Source: Mesobacillus jeotgali (GTDB lineage Bacteria > Bacillota > Bacilli > Bacillales > Cytobacillaceae). Taken from it: DNA of 64,000 bases. Position 1 is the first letter of the stretch. Every line of letters starts with the position of its first letter. A program made the translations under genes and the position numbers. The DNA lies in the NCBI RefSeq assembly GCF_002874535.1, contig NZ_CP025025.1, positions 3,963,353 through 4,027,352 on the forward strand. Direction: 5' to 3'. Of this stretch, positions 44,563 through 54,389 are shown one piece after another. The notes below the pieces were generated by a model. The model did no database searches, was not told the origin of the DNA, and worked only from the letters and a program-made list of their open reading frames with translations.

Positions 44563-45435
44563 TTACTTAATAATTTCTTTTAACCAATTCTTTAGAGGAT
44601 CCTTCAAATCGTCCCTCATCAGGGCAAATTCTACTGTAGCTTGTACAAACCCATATTTATCGCCGATATCATATCTTCTGCCGCTAAATAAATACCCATA
44701 CATATCTTGCTTTTCTGTTAACGCTTGAAGCGCATCAGTAAGCTGTATTTCATTCCCTCTGCCTGGTTCTGTATTTTCTAAGATATCCAATATTTCTGGT
44801 GTTAACACATATCGACCCATAATAGCTAAGTTCGATGGAGCTTCTTCCTTTGCAGGCTTTTCCACCAGGTTCCTGATTTTATATAAATCACCATCTGTTT
44901 GCTTGGAGATAGGATCAATAACACCATACTTAGAAATGTCATTTTCCTCGACCTCTTGTACACCAATGATGGAGGCATTTTTCTCTTCAAATTGATCTAT
45001 AAGCTGCTTGAGGCATGGGGTCTCAGATACTACAATGTCATCACCCAACATAACAGCAAACGGATCATTGCCAATGAACTTTCTTGCACACCAAATAGCA
45101 TGCCCTAGTCCCATTGGTTCTTTTTGGCGGATATAATGGATATCTGCTAAGTTCGAGATTTGTTTAATCTTTTCGAGCTCTTCATACTTGCCCTTAGCTG
45201 CAAGTGATTCTTCAAGTTCCATTGCTTTATCAAAATGATCTTCTATCGCTCTTTTTCCTCGACCTGTTACAATCAGAATATCTTCGATTCCTGAAGAAAC
45301 GGCTTCTTCAATAATGTATTGAATAGTAGGTGTGTCAACGATAGGAAGCATCTCTTTAGGCTGAGCTTTTGTGGCAGGTAAGAATCTTGTGCCCAGACCA
45401 GCCGCAGGGATGATTGCTTTTTTAACTTTTACCAT
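44563..45435 (-). CDS. galU: UTP-glucose-1-phosphate uridylyltransferase
   Basis: Makes UDP-glucose (GtaB in B. subtilis). The protein of 290 aa begins [20 protein letters not shown] with the nucleotide-binding signature G-x-G-T-R, then [22 protein letters not shown] and [21 protein letters not shown] choose the ATG behind GAGGAG; an upstream in-frame ATG adds five residues. A TATAAT at 45471-45476 is a probable -10. It leads the ugd - GT2 - flippase group. Confidence 0.97.
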   Translation of the reverse strand: MVKVKKAIIPAAGLGTRFLPATKAQPKEMLPIVDTPTIQYIIEEAVSSGIEDILIVTGRGKRAIEDHFDKAMELEESLAAKGKYEELEKIKQISNLADIHYIRQKEPMGLGHAIWCARKFIGNDPFAVMLGDDIVVSETPCLKQLIDQFEEKNASIIGVQEVEENDISKYGVIDPISKQTDGDLYKIRNLVEKPAKEEAPSNLAIMGRYVLTPEILDILENTEPGRGNEIQLTDALQALTEKQDMYGYLFSGRRYDIGDKYGFVQATVEFALMRDDLKDPLKNWLKEIIK

Positions 45436-45575
45436 TATTACACTCCTCAATTTACTTTTTTAACATGTGTATTATATCATAAGCACATAAAAAAAAGCTT
45501 TTGGTATAACTATACACTAGAATACCATAAATGTTATTCCTTAAAAGCTGGTGACCTAAACATTTAACACAATTG

Positions 45576-45617
45576 AAAAAAATGAAAGAGACGAGGGAAT
45601 ACCCCGTCTCTCTCATC
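45576..45617 (-). terminator. Terminator of the lyt-like operon
   Basis: Minus-strand AGAGAGACGGGG / CCCTCGTCTCTTT stem followed by CATTTTTTT, just after the SpoIID/LytB-like gene. Confidence 0.85.
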
Positions 45618-45620
45618 TTG

Positions 45621-47876
45621 TTATTTGGTAATTACTGAACCCGGATAATAATGGCCTAGTATTTCCTGGTATGATTTTCCTAGTTCCGCCATTTTCTTGG
45701 CTCCATACTGGCTCATGCCGACTCCATGACCAAATCCTTTACCATTTATAGCAAACTGTGTTGATGTTTCAGCAACATTGTCAATATGGTAGCTCTTAAA
45801 TAAAGTTCCACCCATCATCGCCCTTAGGACACCAATTCCTACATTGTCCTTCTTCATTACATGTACCTTAATGTCTCCGATTAAAGCATTTTTAATTTCT
45901 TGTCTTGCTGTTTCAGAGATAGCTGCTTCACTGCCTAAATAAACAACACTCGGTCTAATACCCAGGCTCTTGATCCACTTCTCTGCATCATATGACAAGG
46001 AATCCTTTTCAGTCAAGATGACTGGTGCATTGGATTTTGATGCTAATACAGCACCAGGAAGAGCATCGATGAAAGTCTGCCCTTGTGCGAAATAAAGGGT
46101 ACTTGTATCAAATGAAAGTCTTTTGGCAATCTCAATACTTGTATGATAGCGTGATGGTCCTTCAATTCGGCTGACATCACCAATTCCCAATGACTTCAAT
46201 TGATTCACTATTCCTGTTGAAACTGCACTCTCGCCACCAATGATCGTGACTTTATTTACTTGATGCTTTTTCAACGTATCTAACGTGCTTTGGAGGAGCT
46301 TGTCCTGTGCAGTAAGGATGATAGGGATTTGCTTACTTGCTGCATAGGATGCAATAGACAAAGCATCAGGTGAATTTTGGTCACCACTTGTAATGAATAC
46401 TTCTGAGAATGCTCCAATTTGATCTGCAATTTTCAAAGCAGTATGGTAACGGGAAGCTCCATTAATCCGCTCCACGTTGTATCCCATTGTCTTCAGCTGA
46501 TTTTCCGAAGAGCTATCGATTGCTGATTCTCCTCCAAGCAGGTAAACAGTACTTGGCTGCAGCTCCTTAATTCGCTCTAGAACCACGGATGGAACTTCAT
46601 CAGATTTTGTCAAAAGTAACGGCGAATTTAGCTTTTTTGCAAGCACCGTTCCCGTAATGGCATCCACATGGATGTCACCTCTTCCCAGCACCACGGCAGT
46701 AGCAGTACCTGGCCATCCCTTTTCAGAAATATCAACACTAGTGTGATACCTTGAAGGCCCTCCAAGTGTTGTAGAATAATTATCAGGAAGGTTGCCTGGC
46801 AAGTCTCGTACATAGTTACCACTTGAATCCTTCATGATATATTCTACATGCAGGGTACCTGTTGTCCTTTTTCCTGTTGTAGTGCCGCTATCCGCTAAAG
46901 TATAACCACTTCCTACACCAACTTTTGGAATGCCAGTAACCTTGATTTCAGTATTCGGATGATAGTTATTCCTTATATAGGATTTGATATAGTTAATATT
47001 CAGCAATTCATTGCCTTGTGCCTTTTCCCTCACCTGTCCCCACCACAATTGAGGCTGACTTAAATCCAGGCCTGATAGACTGATTTGCTCTTTATTTAAT
47101 GTAATGTTCCATTCAATTTTAGGATCGTATGGGTCCGGCTTTGAAGGGAGGTATGGTAACTTTGCAGAACCCCAATAATTTGAATTGGATTCTGTATGTC
47201 CTCCATTGCTTGATGAATAAACAGCTGATATCAATCTGCCATTATGAGTGAGAACTTGCCCTGCAGTGTCGTTGACTGCTTGATTTGTCTTAGCATAATA
47301 AGAGCTGTTCCATGTATAGCCAGAATATGCTTGATACTTAACTGTATCATCAATTACTTGGGAGATTCTTGCCTTAATATATGTTCTAGCTGCTATAGCC
47401 TGTGACTTTAATGCTTCAAGCGACCATGATGCAGGCATTTCAGCAGGAACAACGCCTTTCAAATAGTCTTCCATCGAAAGTTCGTTTACTGGCCGGACAT
47501 AACTCCCTTCCTTAGTAAACCTCATAGTACCAAGATAGTTTCTTCCATTTATATTGGCATAATGGGATTGCCCGTACTCTTTTGGAGTAATCGTTAATGG
47601 CATGTCCGAACTTTTCAATAGCTTTGAACCATGGTAGATTGCTATCTTTCCATTTTCATTCTTTACATAATATTGATTGCCAGAGGTTAGGGATGTTCCA
47701 TCAAGCAAGTATTCCCCAGTTATTTTTAATGGAATACTAGTCTTGTTCCCTAAATAGTTTACTAGTTTAACTTTCACAATTGGTTCTGAATTGGCTAAAG
47801 TACTTTTACCCGAAAACGTACTTGCAAGCAAAAAGACAGCTATAAGCAAAATCAATTGCTTGTATATTTGTTTCAT
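45621..47876 (-). CDS. lytB: SpoIID/LytB-domain protein with an internal CWB2 module
   Basis: Secreted 751-aa protein. Signal peptide MKQIYKQLILLIAVFLLAST (cleavage near residue 29), then a SpoIID-type domain with VVPAEMPASWSLEALKSQAI (putative catalytic E146), AARTYI, and SSSNGGHTE. Three CWB2 repeats occupy about 372-665 (each R-Y-T-, DALS, LLGG). The family's closing segment, GKGFGHGVGMSQYGA at about 713-727, comes only after them, so CWB2 is inserted inside the SpoIID fold instead of fused at one end. SpoIID proteins are lytic transglycosylases; LytB modifies LytC activity in B. subtilis. It is last of a lytC - lipoprotein - lytB set. Confidence 0.9.
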   Translation of the reverse strand: MKQIYKQLILLIAVFLLASTFSGKSTLANSEPIVKVKLVNYLGNKTSIPLKITGEYLLDGTSLTSGNQYYVKNENGKIAIYHGSKLLKSSDMPLTITPKEYGQSHYANINGRNYLGTMRFTKEGSYVRPVNELSMEDYLKGVVPAEMPASWSLEALKSQAIAARTYIKARISQVIDDTVKYQAYSGYTWNSSYYAKTNQAVNDTAGQVLTHNGRLISAVYSSSNGGHTESNSNYWGSAKLPYLPSKPDPYDPKIEWNITLNKEQISLSGLDLSQPQLWWGQVREKAQGNELLNINYIKSYIRNNYHPNTEIKVTGIPKVGVGSGYTLADSGTTTGKRTTGTLHVEYIMKDSSGNYVRDLPGNLPDNYSTTLGGPSRYHTSVDISEKGWPGTATAVVLGRGDIHVDAITGTVLAKKLNSPLLLTKSDEVPSVVLERIKELQPSTVYLLGGESAIDSSSENQLKTMGYNVERINGASRYHTALKIADQIGAFSEVFITSGDQNSPDALSIASYAASKQIPIILTAQDKLLQSTLDTLKKHQVNKVTIIGGESAVSTGIVNQLKSLGIGDVSRIEGPSRYHTSIEIAKRLSFDTSTLYFAQGQTFIDALPGAVLASKSNAPVILTEKDSLSYDAEKWIKSLGIRPSVVYLGSEAAISETARQEIKNALIGDIKVHVMKKDNVGIGVLRAMMGGTLFKSYHIDNVAETSTQFAINGKGFGHGVGMSQYGAKKMAELGKSYQEILGHYYPGSVITK

Positions 47877-47901
47877 TTAAATATTCCCCCGTAAATGTTT
47901 T

Positions 47902-48594
47902 TCACATGACCAGATCAACAGTCGACTTATAGCCACCTTCTCCAGTAACCTCAACTTCTTCCCTTACCATTCCATGTTCAGGTGCGTAATAACGTGTTTT
48001 GATTGTTTCTGCCCCAACTACTTCTTCCGTCACTAGCTTAATGGCATAGACATTTTGAAGAACCTGATTCCCAATCTTGACCGTAGTTTCTCTTGCTACC
48101 AATTCCCAGTCGCTATCGCTACCCAGCAATACCTCTGGGCCCATTTCCGGCTCAAAGGTGCCAAGGATACTAGCATTATGATCATCCAGACTAGTATTCT
48201 GGTAGACTAAAGCTACCTTATCCTTAGTCCAGAGATAAACCTCTGTTGTAACAGATGAACCGAGAGTAACTTTCATTTGCAGATACTGGTCATTTTGATC
48301 AACTACTTCTTCTGTAAAAAGCATTGCACCTTTTTCCACAAACTCCCTTACTTCTCCTGTACTAGGCCTATACTTCAGAAAACCACTATCCTGGGTTATT
48401 TCATCACCGTTTTCTTCTTTATTACTATCGGTATTTTGGCCTTCATCTTTAGACGCTTCATCATTTTGTTTAGACGATGCTTGGTCATGTTCTTCTGTTT
48501 TTTTATCATCTTGCTCTGGCTTGCTTTCGTCATTGGAACAAGCAAAAAGCAATGAGAGTATTAAAAAGAAAGGAACTAGTAATCTCTTAAACAT
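47902..48594 (-). CDS. Membrane lipoprotein, LytA-like by position
   Basis: The 230-aa protein has a lipobox (MFKRLLVPFFLILSLLFACS; lipidated C19), a ~45-residue Asp/Glu/Lys linker, and a beta-rich domain (FLKYRPSTGEVREFVEKGAM, YLQMKVTLGSSVTTEVYLWT, KTRYYAPEHGMVREEVEVTG). I do not recognise the domain by name. It lies between the LytC amidase and the LytB-like protein, the neighbourhood in which B. subtilis has lipoprotein LytA, but it is twice as long and similarity is not obvious. GGAGGAAGC precedes the ATG. Confidence 0.8.
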   Translation of the reverse strand: MFKRLLVPFFLILSLLFACSNDESKPEQDDKKTEEHDQASSKQNDEASKDEGQNTDSNKEENGDEITQDSGFLKYRPSTGEVREFVEKGAMLFTEEVVDQNDQYLQMKVTLGSSVTTEVYLWTKDKVALVYQNTSLDDHNASILGTFEPEMGPEVLLGSDSDWELVARETTVKIGNQVLQNVYAIKLVTEEVVGAETIKTRYYAPEHGMVREEVEVTGEGGYKSTVDLVM

Positions 48595-48612
48595 AAGCTT
48601 CCTCCATAGATG

Positions 48613-48637
48613 AAAGACTCGGTAAAACCGAGTCTTT
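48613..48637 (-). terminator. Attenuator hairpin between lytC and the lipoprotein gene
   Basis: A perfect 11-bp stem AAAGACTCGGT / ACCGAGTCTTT overlapping the lytC stop codon. Only three T follow on the minus strand, so partial read-through into the next two genes is likely. Confidence 0.6.
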
Positions 48638-50720
48638 ATTTAACTTTATTAGTCACTTCCGTAACGGCATCCTTGCTTAGAGTTCCACCGATGACCAATA
48701 CTTCTTTAATTGATTGGTTTTCACCATGCTCAAGCAAGAAGGATTCGAGATTAACCTTTACTGATCCATTGATTAGTATCAGTGGAGCAGGATTGTTCAC
48801 AGCAAGAGGTGCAGCTGCAAGAGCATCAGGGAAGTTCTCACCTGTCGTCAGCAACACAGTTTCAGACTCAAGCTTGTCGCCAAATGCCCACAGTACTTTA
48901 GCCAATGTATCGTAACGATTAGAACCAGCAAGACGGACTAAATTGCTAGTCTTCTCTTTAATCTTAGCTTCTACTGCAGAACCAACGACTTTGTCTCCTC
49001 CAACAATCCTTACTGGTTTTCCTGCCATTAAATTAACTGACACATCTGACACTTTATCCAAATCGGTCAGAACAATGCCCCAATTTTGTGATGCAGCAAT
49101 CGGCGCGACTGCTAATGCATCTGCGTACTGCTTTCCTGATGCAACAAAATAGCCATTTACATTCCCAAGTTTGGCGAGGATCTTCCTGTTGGTATCATAA
49201 CGGTTGCTTCCATTGATTCTATCAACCTGAATACCAAGTCCTTTGATTTGATTTTCAACAACAGTATCTATCGCGGCTGGACCACCAATGATGACAACCT
49301 TGGATGCTTTTAAACGTTTTAACTCTGTCTTTACACTTTCAACAAGAACATCAGCTTCTGACAGTATGATTGGTGCTTTACCATACAATCCGGATAGCGG
49401 ACCAGCAGATAGTGCATCTGCAGGATCAACACCTGTTGTAAGAAGGACAATCTTTTCTGCCTTATCTGCCGCAAATCCATTAGGGTACATTTTCTTAGAA
49501 ATTTCAATTGATGTTTGAATTCTTCCAGATCCGGCTATATATGTAGGAGATGCAGATCGTTCTACTTTAACAGCATCTGATTTAGACCAGATAACCTCTC
49601 CAGTGTCATTGCGGACAATATAGCTATTTTCCAGCTCGTTTGCTTTTGTAACTGCTTGGTTGTAGTCAAACAACTCTTCCTTCACAGTTTCACTTTGTTT
49701 GACAGCATACTTTTTCGTTAGGTAGTTGGACCAAACAGTCCATCTGTTGTACTTATCATAAATTCTTGTTTCTCCATTATTGCTGGCAAATTTAATTGCT
49801 TCATCAATAGAGTAGAATTCTTTTAGATAGCCATTTTCTTTGTGAACAACGATAAATTTACCATTTTCAAAAACAAACTTTTGTTGAGTTTTGTCAAAAA
49901 CTTTCGCTAACTTTGTTTGCTTTGATACATAGGTTTTAGCTTCTTCTAATGTTGTAAAAGTAGCAAGTCGCTTATTATTTTCATCGAACACTTCAAAAAC
50001 CTTATAGTAATTAACGACACCTTCTGCAATTGCTTTAGCAGCTGCCCACTGATAACTGCTTGTTTTGATTCTGCTTTCTTCTTCCCTGTTCGTCATAAAA
50101 CCTAGCTCAAGTAATACGGCCGGCATTTTTGCATTTCTAATCACATAAAAACTTTGATTATTCCGAACACCTCTATCAAGAGTTCCTAAGCTTGGGATTA
50201 GCTTAGAGTGTATGTTAGTAGCAAGACGTTTGTTGTCTGGCAGGTATTTAATCTGAAGTGGGTCATGTGGGTATTCAGACTGGTAGTGATTCACTCCATC
50301 ATAATAATATGTTTCGATTCCTTTAACGTAGGGATCTCGTGGGTGTGCATTATGATGAACGGAAATAAAAACAGTGTTATCATTATTATTCGTTGCAAAG
50401 CCATTGGCTACCTGAGTTCTTTTATCCAGGTCTCCGCCTTCCCCACTTAAATATGTCGAAAAGTGCCTGTCATCGGAGCGTGTCATTTTCACAGTGATAC
50501 CACGGCTCTCCAATAATGACTTTAACTTTAATGCCACGTTAAGATTATTATTTTCTTCACAGATCCCTGTACTACTTCCAGTAAGTCCACAAGTACCAGA
50601 AAATCTCCCTCCGTGTCCTGGGTCAATTACTACTACCTTCTCCGCACCAGCGAAAGACGGTGCTGCAAATAGAAAAATCCCTATTAACGCAGCCATAAAT
50701 CCATACAGTTTGATCCTCAT
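48636..50720 (-). CDS. lytC: N-acetylmuramoyl-L-alanine amidase with CWB2 repeats (LytC-like)
   Basis: Cleaves the amide between MurNAc and the stem peptide. The 694-aa protein has a signal peptide to about residue 25 and an Amidase_3 catalytic domain at 28-240. Probable zinc and catalytic residues are H36 (VIDPGHGG), E55 (CEEN), H122/H123 (VHHNAH) and E205 (LLELGFM). Residues 240-390 form a linker with repeated N-x-x-IYDKYN-type strands. Three CWB2 repeats fill 395-694. In B. subtilis LytC the CWB2 repeats are N-terminal; here they are C-terminal. Head of the lytC - lipoprotein - lytB unit. Confidence 0.95.
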   Translation of the reverse strand: MRIKLYGFMAALIGIFLFAAPSFAGAEKVVVIDPGHGGRFSGTCGLTGSSTGICEENNNLNVALKLKSLLESRGITVKMTRSDDRHFSTYLSGEGGDLDKRTQVANGFATNNNDNTVFISVHHNAHPRDPYVKGIETYYYDGVNHYQSEYPHDPLQIKYLPDNKRLATNIHSKLIPSLGTLDRGVRNNQSFYVIRNAKMPAVLLELGFMTNREEESRIKTSSYQWAAAKAIAEGVVNYYKVFEVFDENNKRLATFTTLEEAKTYVSKQTKLAKVFDKTQQKFVFENGKFIVVHKENGYLKEFYSIDEAIKFASNNGETRIYDKYNRWTVWSNYLTKKYAVKQSETVKEELFDYNQAVTKANELENSYIVRNDTGEVIWSKSDAVKVERSASPTYIAGSGRIQTSIEISKKMYPNGFAADKAEKIVLLTTGVDPADALSAGPLSGLYGKAPIILSEADVLVESVKTELKRLKASKVVIIGGPAAIDTVVENQIKGLGIQVDRINGSNRYDTNRKILAKLGNVNGYFVASGKQYADALAVAPIAASQNWGIVLTDLDKVSDVSVNLMAGKPVRIVGGDKVVGSAVEAKIKEKTSNLVRLAGSNRYDTLAKVLWAFGDKLESETVLLTTGENFPDALAAAPLAVNNPAPLILINGSVKVNLESFLLEHGENQSIKEVLVIGGTLSKDAVTEVTNKVK

Positions 50721-50766
50721 TGTTGCCCTCCCTAGAATATTGTCAAATTTTCTGTATCTGTGTAGT

Positions 50767-50772
50767 ATTATA
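50767..50772 (-). promoter_or_regulatory. Extended -10 promoter of the lytC-like operon
   Basis: Minus-strand TTGCTATAAT is a TG-extended -10, about 50 nt before the lytC start. No sigma-D consensus is visible, unlike the lytABC operon of B. subtilis. Confidence 0.5.
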
Positions 50773-50894
50773 GCAATCTATTTAGCTATAAAAAATAAAA
50801 AAATTGGAAAATAGTCCAAATTAGCTGTTGGTACTTTTATCCAATGGGTAAAATCGAGTGCAAATTATTTGACATAGTTTATTATTATTCTCAC

Positions 50895-50932
50895 AAAAAA
50901 AAGGTTAAAGCTAGATTAGCTTTAACCTTTAA
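50895..50932 (-). terminator. Terminator of the NlpC/P60 gene
   Basis: Minus-strand AAAGGTTAAAGCT / AGCTTTAACCTTT stem followed by nine T, one of the strongest in the window. Confidence 0.9.
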
Positions 50933-50936
50933 ACTA

Positions 50937-52259
50937 TTAAAATACTCTTTTTGCACCAAGGTATCTAGGCTTGAAGTAAACATTGTCCATACTTGTGATC
51001 GTTACTCCGTAGGAACTACTTGCATGAATGAAAGAATTATTCCCAATATAAATTCCAGCATGGGAAGGGCCAGGTTGATACGTTTCGAAAAAGACGATAT
51101 CTCCCACTTCCGGCTTGTCCACTTTTACACCGCTATTCCAAATATCAGCAGTTGTCCGAGGAAGATTTATACCATGTGCATCATATACATAATTCAGATA
51201 TCCACTGCAGTCGAACCCCTGTGTCGTTGTTCCACCCCATACATACTTGGTTCCTTGTAAGGATTTTGCAGTTTCTATTATTTTGTCCACATTTAAATTC
51301 AATTTACTAAGTGCGGCATCAGATACCACACCTGCCCCTCCAATAACCGTAAGCCTTTCAACATTTTTCTTTTGTATCAGGTCATACGCTGAAGAGGATA
51401 AATTAGAAGAACGTGTCAGAATCATTGGCCGATTATATTTAGCAGCCAATACTGACCCTGTCAGAGCGTCCGCAAAGCTTTCGCCTGTTGCCATGAAGGA
51501 CTTTTCCAAAGTTGGTTCAAATAATGATTCAACAATTTTTGCAGCTGTATCATATCGATCAGACCCGGAAATTCTTTCTGGATTCGGCAAATCCCCAAGG
51601 ACGTTATCCCTTACTACCGCACTTCCGCCAATAACCAGCGTATCCTTAAAGTTTCCTATTACTTCTTTTGTTTCTTGTGGCAAATTATCTTTATTCGTTA
51701 ACAAAATCGGGATTTGATTATTTGCTGCATAAGAAGCAATCGCAAGGCTATCAGGAAAAGAATACCCATTTGCTATAACAGCCTTTCCATTGCCTACTTC
51801 CTTAGCTATTTGAGCAGCTGTTTCGAAGCGATTTTTCCCCGCATAACGGGTGACTGAAAGTCCAAGAGCATCAAGTTCTGCCTCAACCTTGGAAGAAATG
51901 ACCTGTGATCCACCAAGTAAAATTGCCTTCTTAGCGTTTAATCGACCAATTTCTTTTTTTACACTGACAGGCAAGTAATCTTTATCCGTCAGCAACATCG
52001 GAGCGTTTAACTTATGTGCAAGCGGTACTCCTGCAAGAGCGTCCGGAAAGTTATTTCCTACAGCAAAAATTACTGTCTCTGCCCCTTCCGACCATCCCTT
52101 CTGTGATATATGTATAGAAGTTTCATATCTGTTTTGTCCATAAATCCTATCTATTTCGACAGCATGTCCACGGTCAGTATCCAAAAAAACAAATCCTAAT
52201 GTAACAAGAAAGGTCAAAAAACCTAATTGCAAGCCCTTACGCATAAAATTCAAAGTCAT
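50937..52259 (-). CDS. CWB2 - NlpC/P60 cell-wall endopeptidase
   Basis: A secreted DL-endopeptidase candidate of 440 aa. The signal peptide (MTLNFMRKGLQLGFLTFLVT...) ends near residue 33; three CWB2 repeats run to about 320. The NlpC/P60 domain at 322-440 has the complete triad: C351 in FDCSGYLNYV, H400 in SHAGIYIG and H412 in FIHASS. I start at the ATG behind AAGGGAG. It is transcribed alone, divergently from the leucine-rich-repeat gene. Confidence 0.95.
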   Translation of the reverse strand: MTLNFMRKGLQLGFLTFLVTLGFVFLDTDRGHAVEIDRIYGQNRYETSIHISQKGWSEGAETVIFAVGNNFPDALAGVPLAHKLNAPMLLTDKDYLPVSVKKEIGRLNAKKAILLGGSQVISSKVEAELDALGLSVTRYAGKNRFETAAQIAKEVGNGKAVIANGYSFPDSLAIASYAANNQIPILLTNKDNLPQETKEVIGNFKDTLVIGGSAVVRDNVLGDLPNPERISGSDRYDTAAKIVESLFEPTLEKSFMATGESFADALTGSVLAAKYNRPMILTRSSNLSSSAYDLIQKKNVERLTVIGGAGVVSDAALSKLNLNVDKIIETAKSLQGTKYVWGGTTTQGFDCSGYLNYVYDAHGINLPRTTADIWNSGVKVDKPEVGDIVFFETYQPGPSHAGIYIGNNSFIHASSSYGVTITSMDNVYFKPRYLGAKRVF

Positions 52260-52414
52260 TATGGGACTCCCTTCGATGTTTCTTTCGTCCATTCTATCAT
52301 TTATCCCCTTCCTACAATTTTACAAAAATATTACATTTGCGACATTAAACCTCTTTTTGTTTGTTAATTATTAACAGAAAACTATAAAACATTTCATTAA
52401 ATGTAAAATGGTAG

Positions 52415-52420
52415 TATAAT
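52415..52420 (+). promoter_or_regulatory. Probable -10 for the LRR-CWB2 gene
   Basis: TATAAT 37 bases before the start codon; the -35 is TTTCAT-like and weak. AAAGGTGA is the ribosome site. Confidence 0.4.
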
Positions 52421-52457
52421 TGCCAAGGAAATTCAGTCGAAAGGTGAAACATAAGCT

Positions 52458-54377
52458 ATGAAAAAAATTTCGTTAATTCTATTACTTTTGCCATTGGTAT
52501 TCGCTTCGTATTCACATAATAATAGATTTGCCTCTGCAGAGGAACTTCTAATTCCCGATCCAAATTTAAGATTGACTCTAGCTGAAATAAATGAACGCAA
52601 CCCAGAATTTACAGCCAATTGGATTAGTACGCTGACAGACCTCGATGCCAGTTGGATAGGGGTCGCCAATATAGCCGGACTTGAAAACCTGACAATGGCC
52701 ACTGAATTATATCTCTCAGATAATTTCATATCGGACCTTGCCCCTATCAGCAATCTCAATCAGATAGAGATTCTGGATCTATCCAGAAATTCAATACAGG
52801 ATATAGGTTCACTGGCCAAATTGAATAATATTCAAGATTTAAGACTTAACCAAAATCTATTAACTGATATTTCACCTCTTCAAAGCCTGAGGTTTAATTG
52901 TCATTCGTGCAACCTTAACTTGAGCAACAATAAAATACAAAGCATTCTTTCTCTATTGAATGTAGAAATTACAGAAATAAACAACAGCTTCTCTCTGGAT
53001 ATTAGCAATAATCTAGTAAACTCCCTTAAGGGTCTTGAATCTATTAGTAAATTGTCGACACTTGAGGCTGCAAATAACACAATTGGAAGTCTTGCACCTT
53101 TATCAGGACTCACCAATTTAAGAAAGTTGAACATTAACAGTAATAAGGTTTCAAGCCTTTCATCACTTGCACAGTTAACCCAGTTAACTGATATAGAAGC
53201 GAGTAATAATTTAATTTCATCTCTGAAGGGATTAAACCTGAACCCAGAGGATGTTCATTATTTAAACTTGATGAACAATAGAATTATCGATATTAACGCA
53301 CTAACTAATGTAACCGGGGGATACATAGACTTAAGCAATAATAAGATTACAGATATAAGAGCATTAAGGAACATACAGCACGGATCAGTAAATTTGAAGG
53401 GAAATCCACTGTTCCCTGATGCCCTTGATACTATTAATCTTCTGGAATCCCGAGGAGTTGAAGTTCAGTACGACGAGATTTCATACCTTACGTTTGACGA
53501 AAATAGAATAGCAGGAAACAGCAGATACCATACAGCAGTCGAAATCTCCCGTTCAGGATGGTCCCAGGCTAATACGGTGTTTATCGCCAAAGGAGATTCA
53601 TTTCCGGATGCATTGGCAGGAGTACCTCTTGCATACAAAATGGGGTCGCCAATTCTTTTAACCGAGAAAGAAAAGTTAACTCCAATTACAAAAGAAGAGA
53701 TTATAAGGCTGGGGGCAAAAAAAGTAGTGATCCTTGGAGGATCCGGGGCAATCTCTCCTCAGGTGGAGCAATCACTCAAAGAAGTGGTTGAAAGTGTTGA
53801 ACGTATAGCCGGTAACAGCCGTTTTGAAACGGCATATAAAATATCTGAAAAAATTACAGGCAATCCCGAAAAAGCTATCATAGCATTTGCGCATAACTTT
53901 CCAGATGCGCTATCAATCGCATCCTATGCTGCTCAAAAAGGCTACCCTATACTGCTGACAGAAAAGGAAAGTCTGCCCTTCTATACTAAAAAAGGATTAG
54001 AGGGTAAGACAGAGACTTTGGTGATTGGCGGAGAATCCGTTATCGGGAAGGATGTGTTTTCGGAGCTCAACAGGTACAATCCTGTCAGAATTGGCGGGAA
54101 TAACCGTTTCGATACCGCAGCAAAAATCGTCTCCAAGCTAAAATTAAATACGGAAAATGTATATGTTGCAAACGGATTTGGGTTTGCCGATGCTTTAACA
54201 GGATCAGTGCTCGCGGCCAAGCAAGGTTCTCCTTTACTGTTAGTAGGGCCGGATAAAGTTCCGGCTGAAACCGGGAAGACTTTTGAAACCTATCCGATCA
54301 ATAACTTCACAGTGTTCGGCGGTAGTGCCGTGGTTAATGATTCTGTTATCTATAATCTAAATGAGTATTTAAAATAA
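52458..54377 (+). CDS. Leucine-rich-repeat surface protein with CWB2 repeats (internalin-like)
   Basis: The 639-aa protein has a signal peptide ending near ASA-EE, an N-cap like that of internalins (IPDPNLRLTLAEINERNPEF), then about 10-12 leucine-rich repeats of 21-22 residues, to about residue 345 (L-LSDNFISDLAPIS, LDLSRNSIQDIGSL, LNLSNNKI). Three CWB2 repeats fill 350-639 and should hold it to the wall polymer. LRR domains bind proteins; no enzyme motif is seen. It is followed within 12 bases by a secreted deacetylase, so the two are likely co-expressed. Confidence 0.92.
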   Translation: MKKISLILLLLPLVFASYSHNNRFASAEELLIPDPNLRLTLAEINERNPEFTANWISTLTDLDASWIGVANIAGLENLTMATELYLSDNFISDLAPISNLNQIEILDLSRNSIQDIGSLAKLNNIQDLRLNQNLLTDISPLQSLRFNCHSCNLNLSNNKIQSILSLLNVEITEINNSFSLDISNNLVNSLKGLESISKLSTLEAANNTIGSLAPLSGLTNLRKLNINSNKVSSLSSLAQLTQLTDIEASNNLISSLKGLNLNPEDVHYLNLMNNRIIDINALTNVTGGYIDLSNNKITDIRALRNIQHGSVNLKGNPLFPDALDTINLLESRGVEVQYDEISYLTFDENRIAGNSRYHTAVEISRSGWSQANTVFIAKGDSFPDALAGVPLAYKMGSPILLTEKEKLTPITKEEIIRLGAKKVVILGGSGAISPQVEQSLKEVVESVERIAGNSRFETAYKISEKITGNPEKAIIAFAHNFPDALSIASYAAQKGYPILLTEKESLPFYTKKGLEGKTETLVIGGESVIGKDVFSELNRYNPVRIGGNNRFDTAAKIVSKLKLNTENVYVANGFGFADALTGSVLAAKQGSPLLLVGPDKVPAETGKTFETYPINNFTVFGGSAVVNDSVIYNLNEYLK

Positions 54378-54389
54378 TGAGGTATTAAA

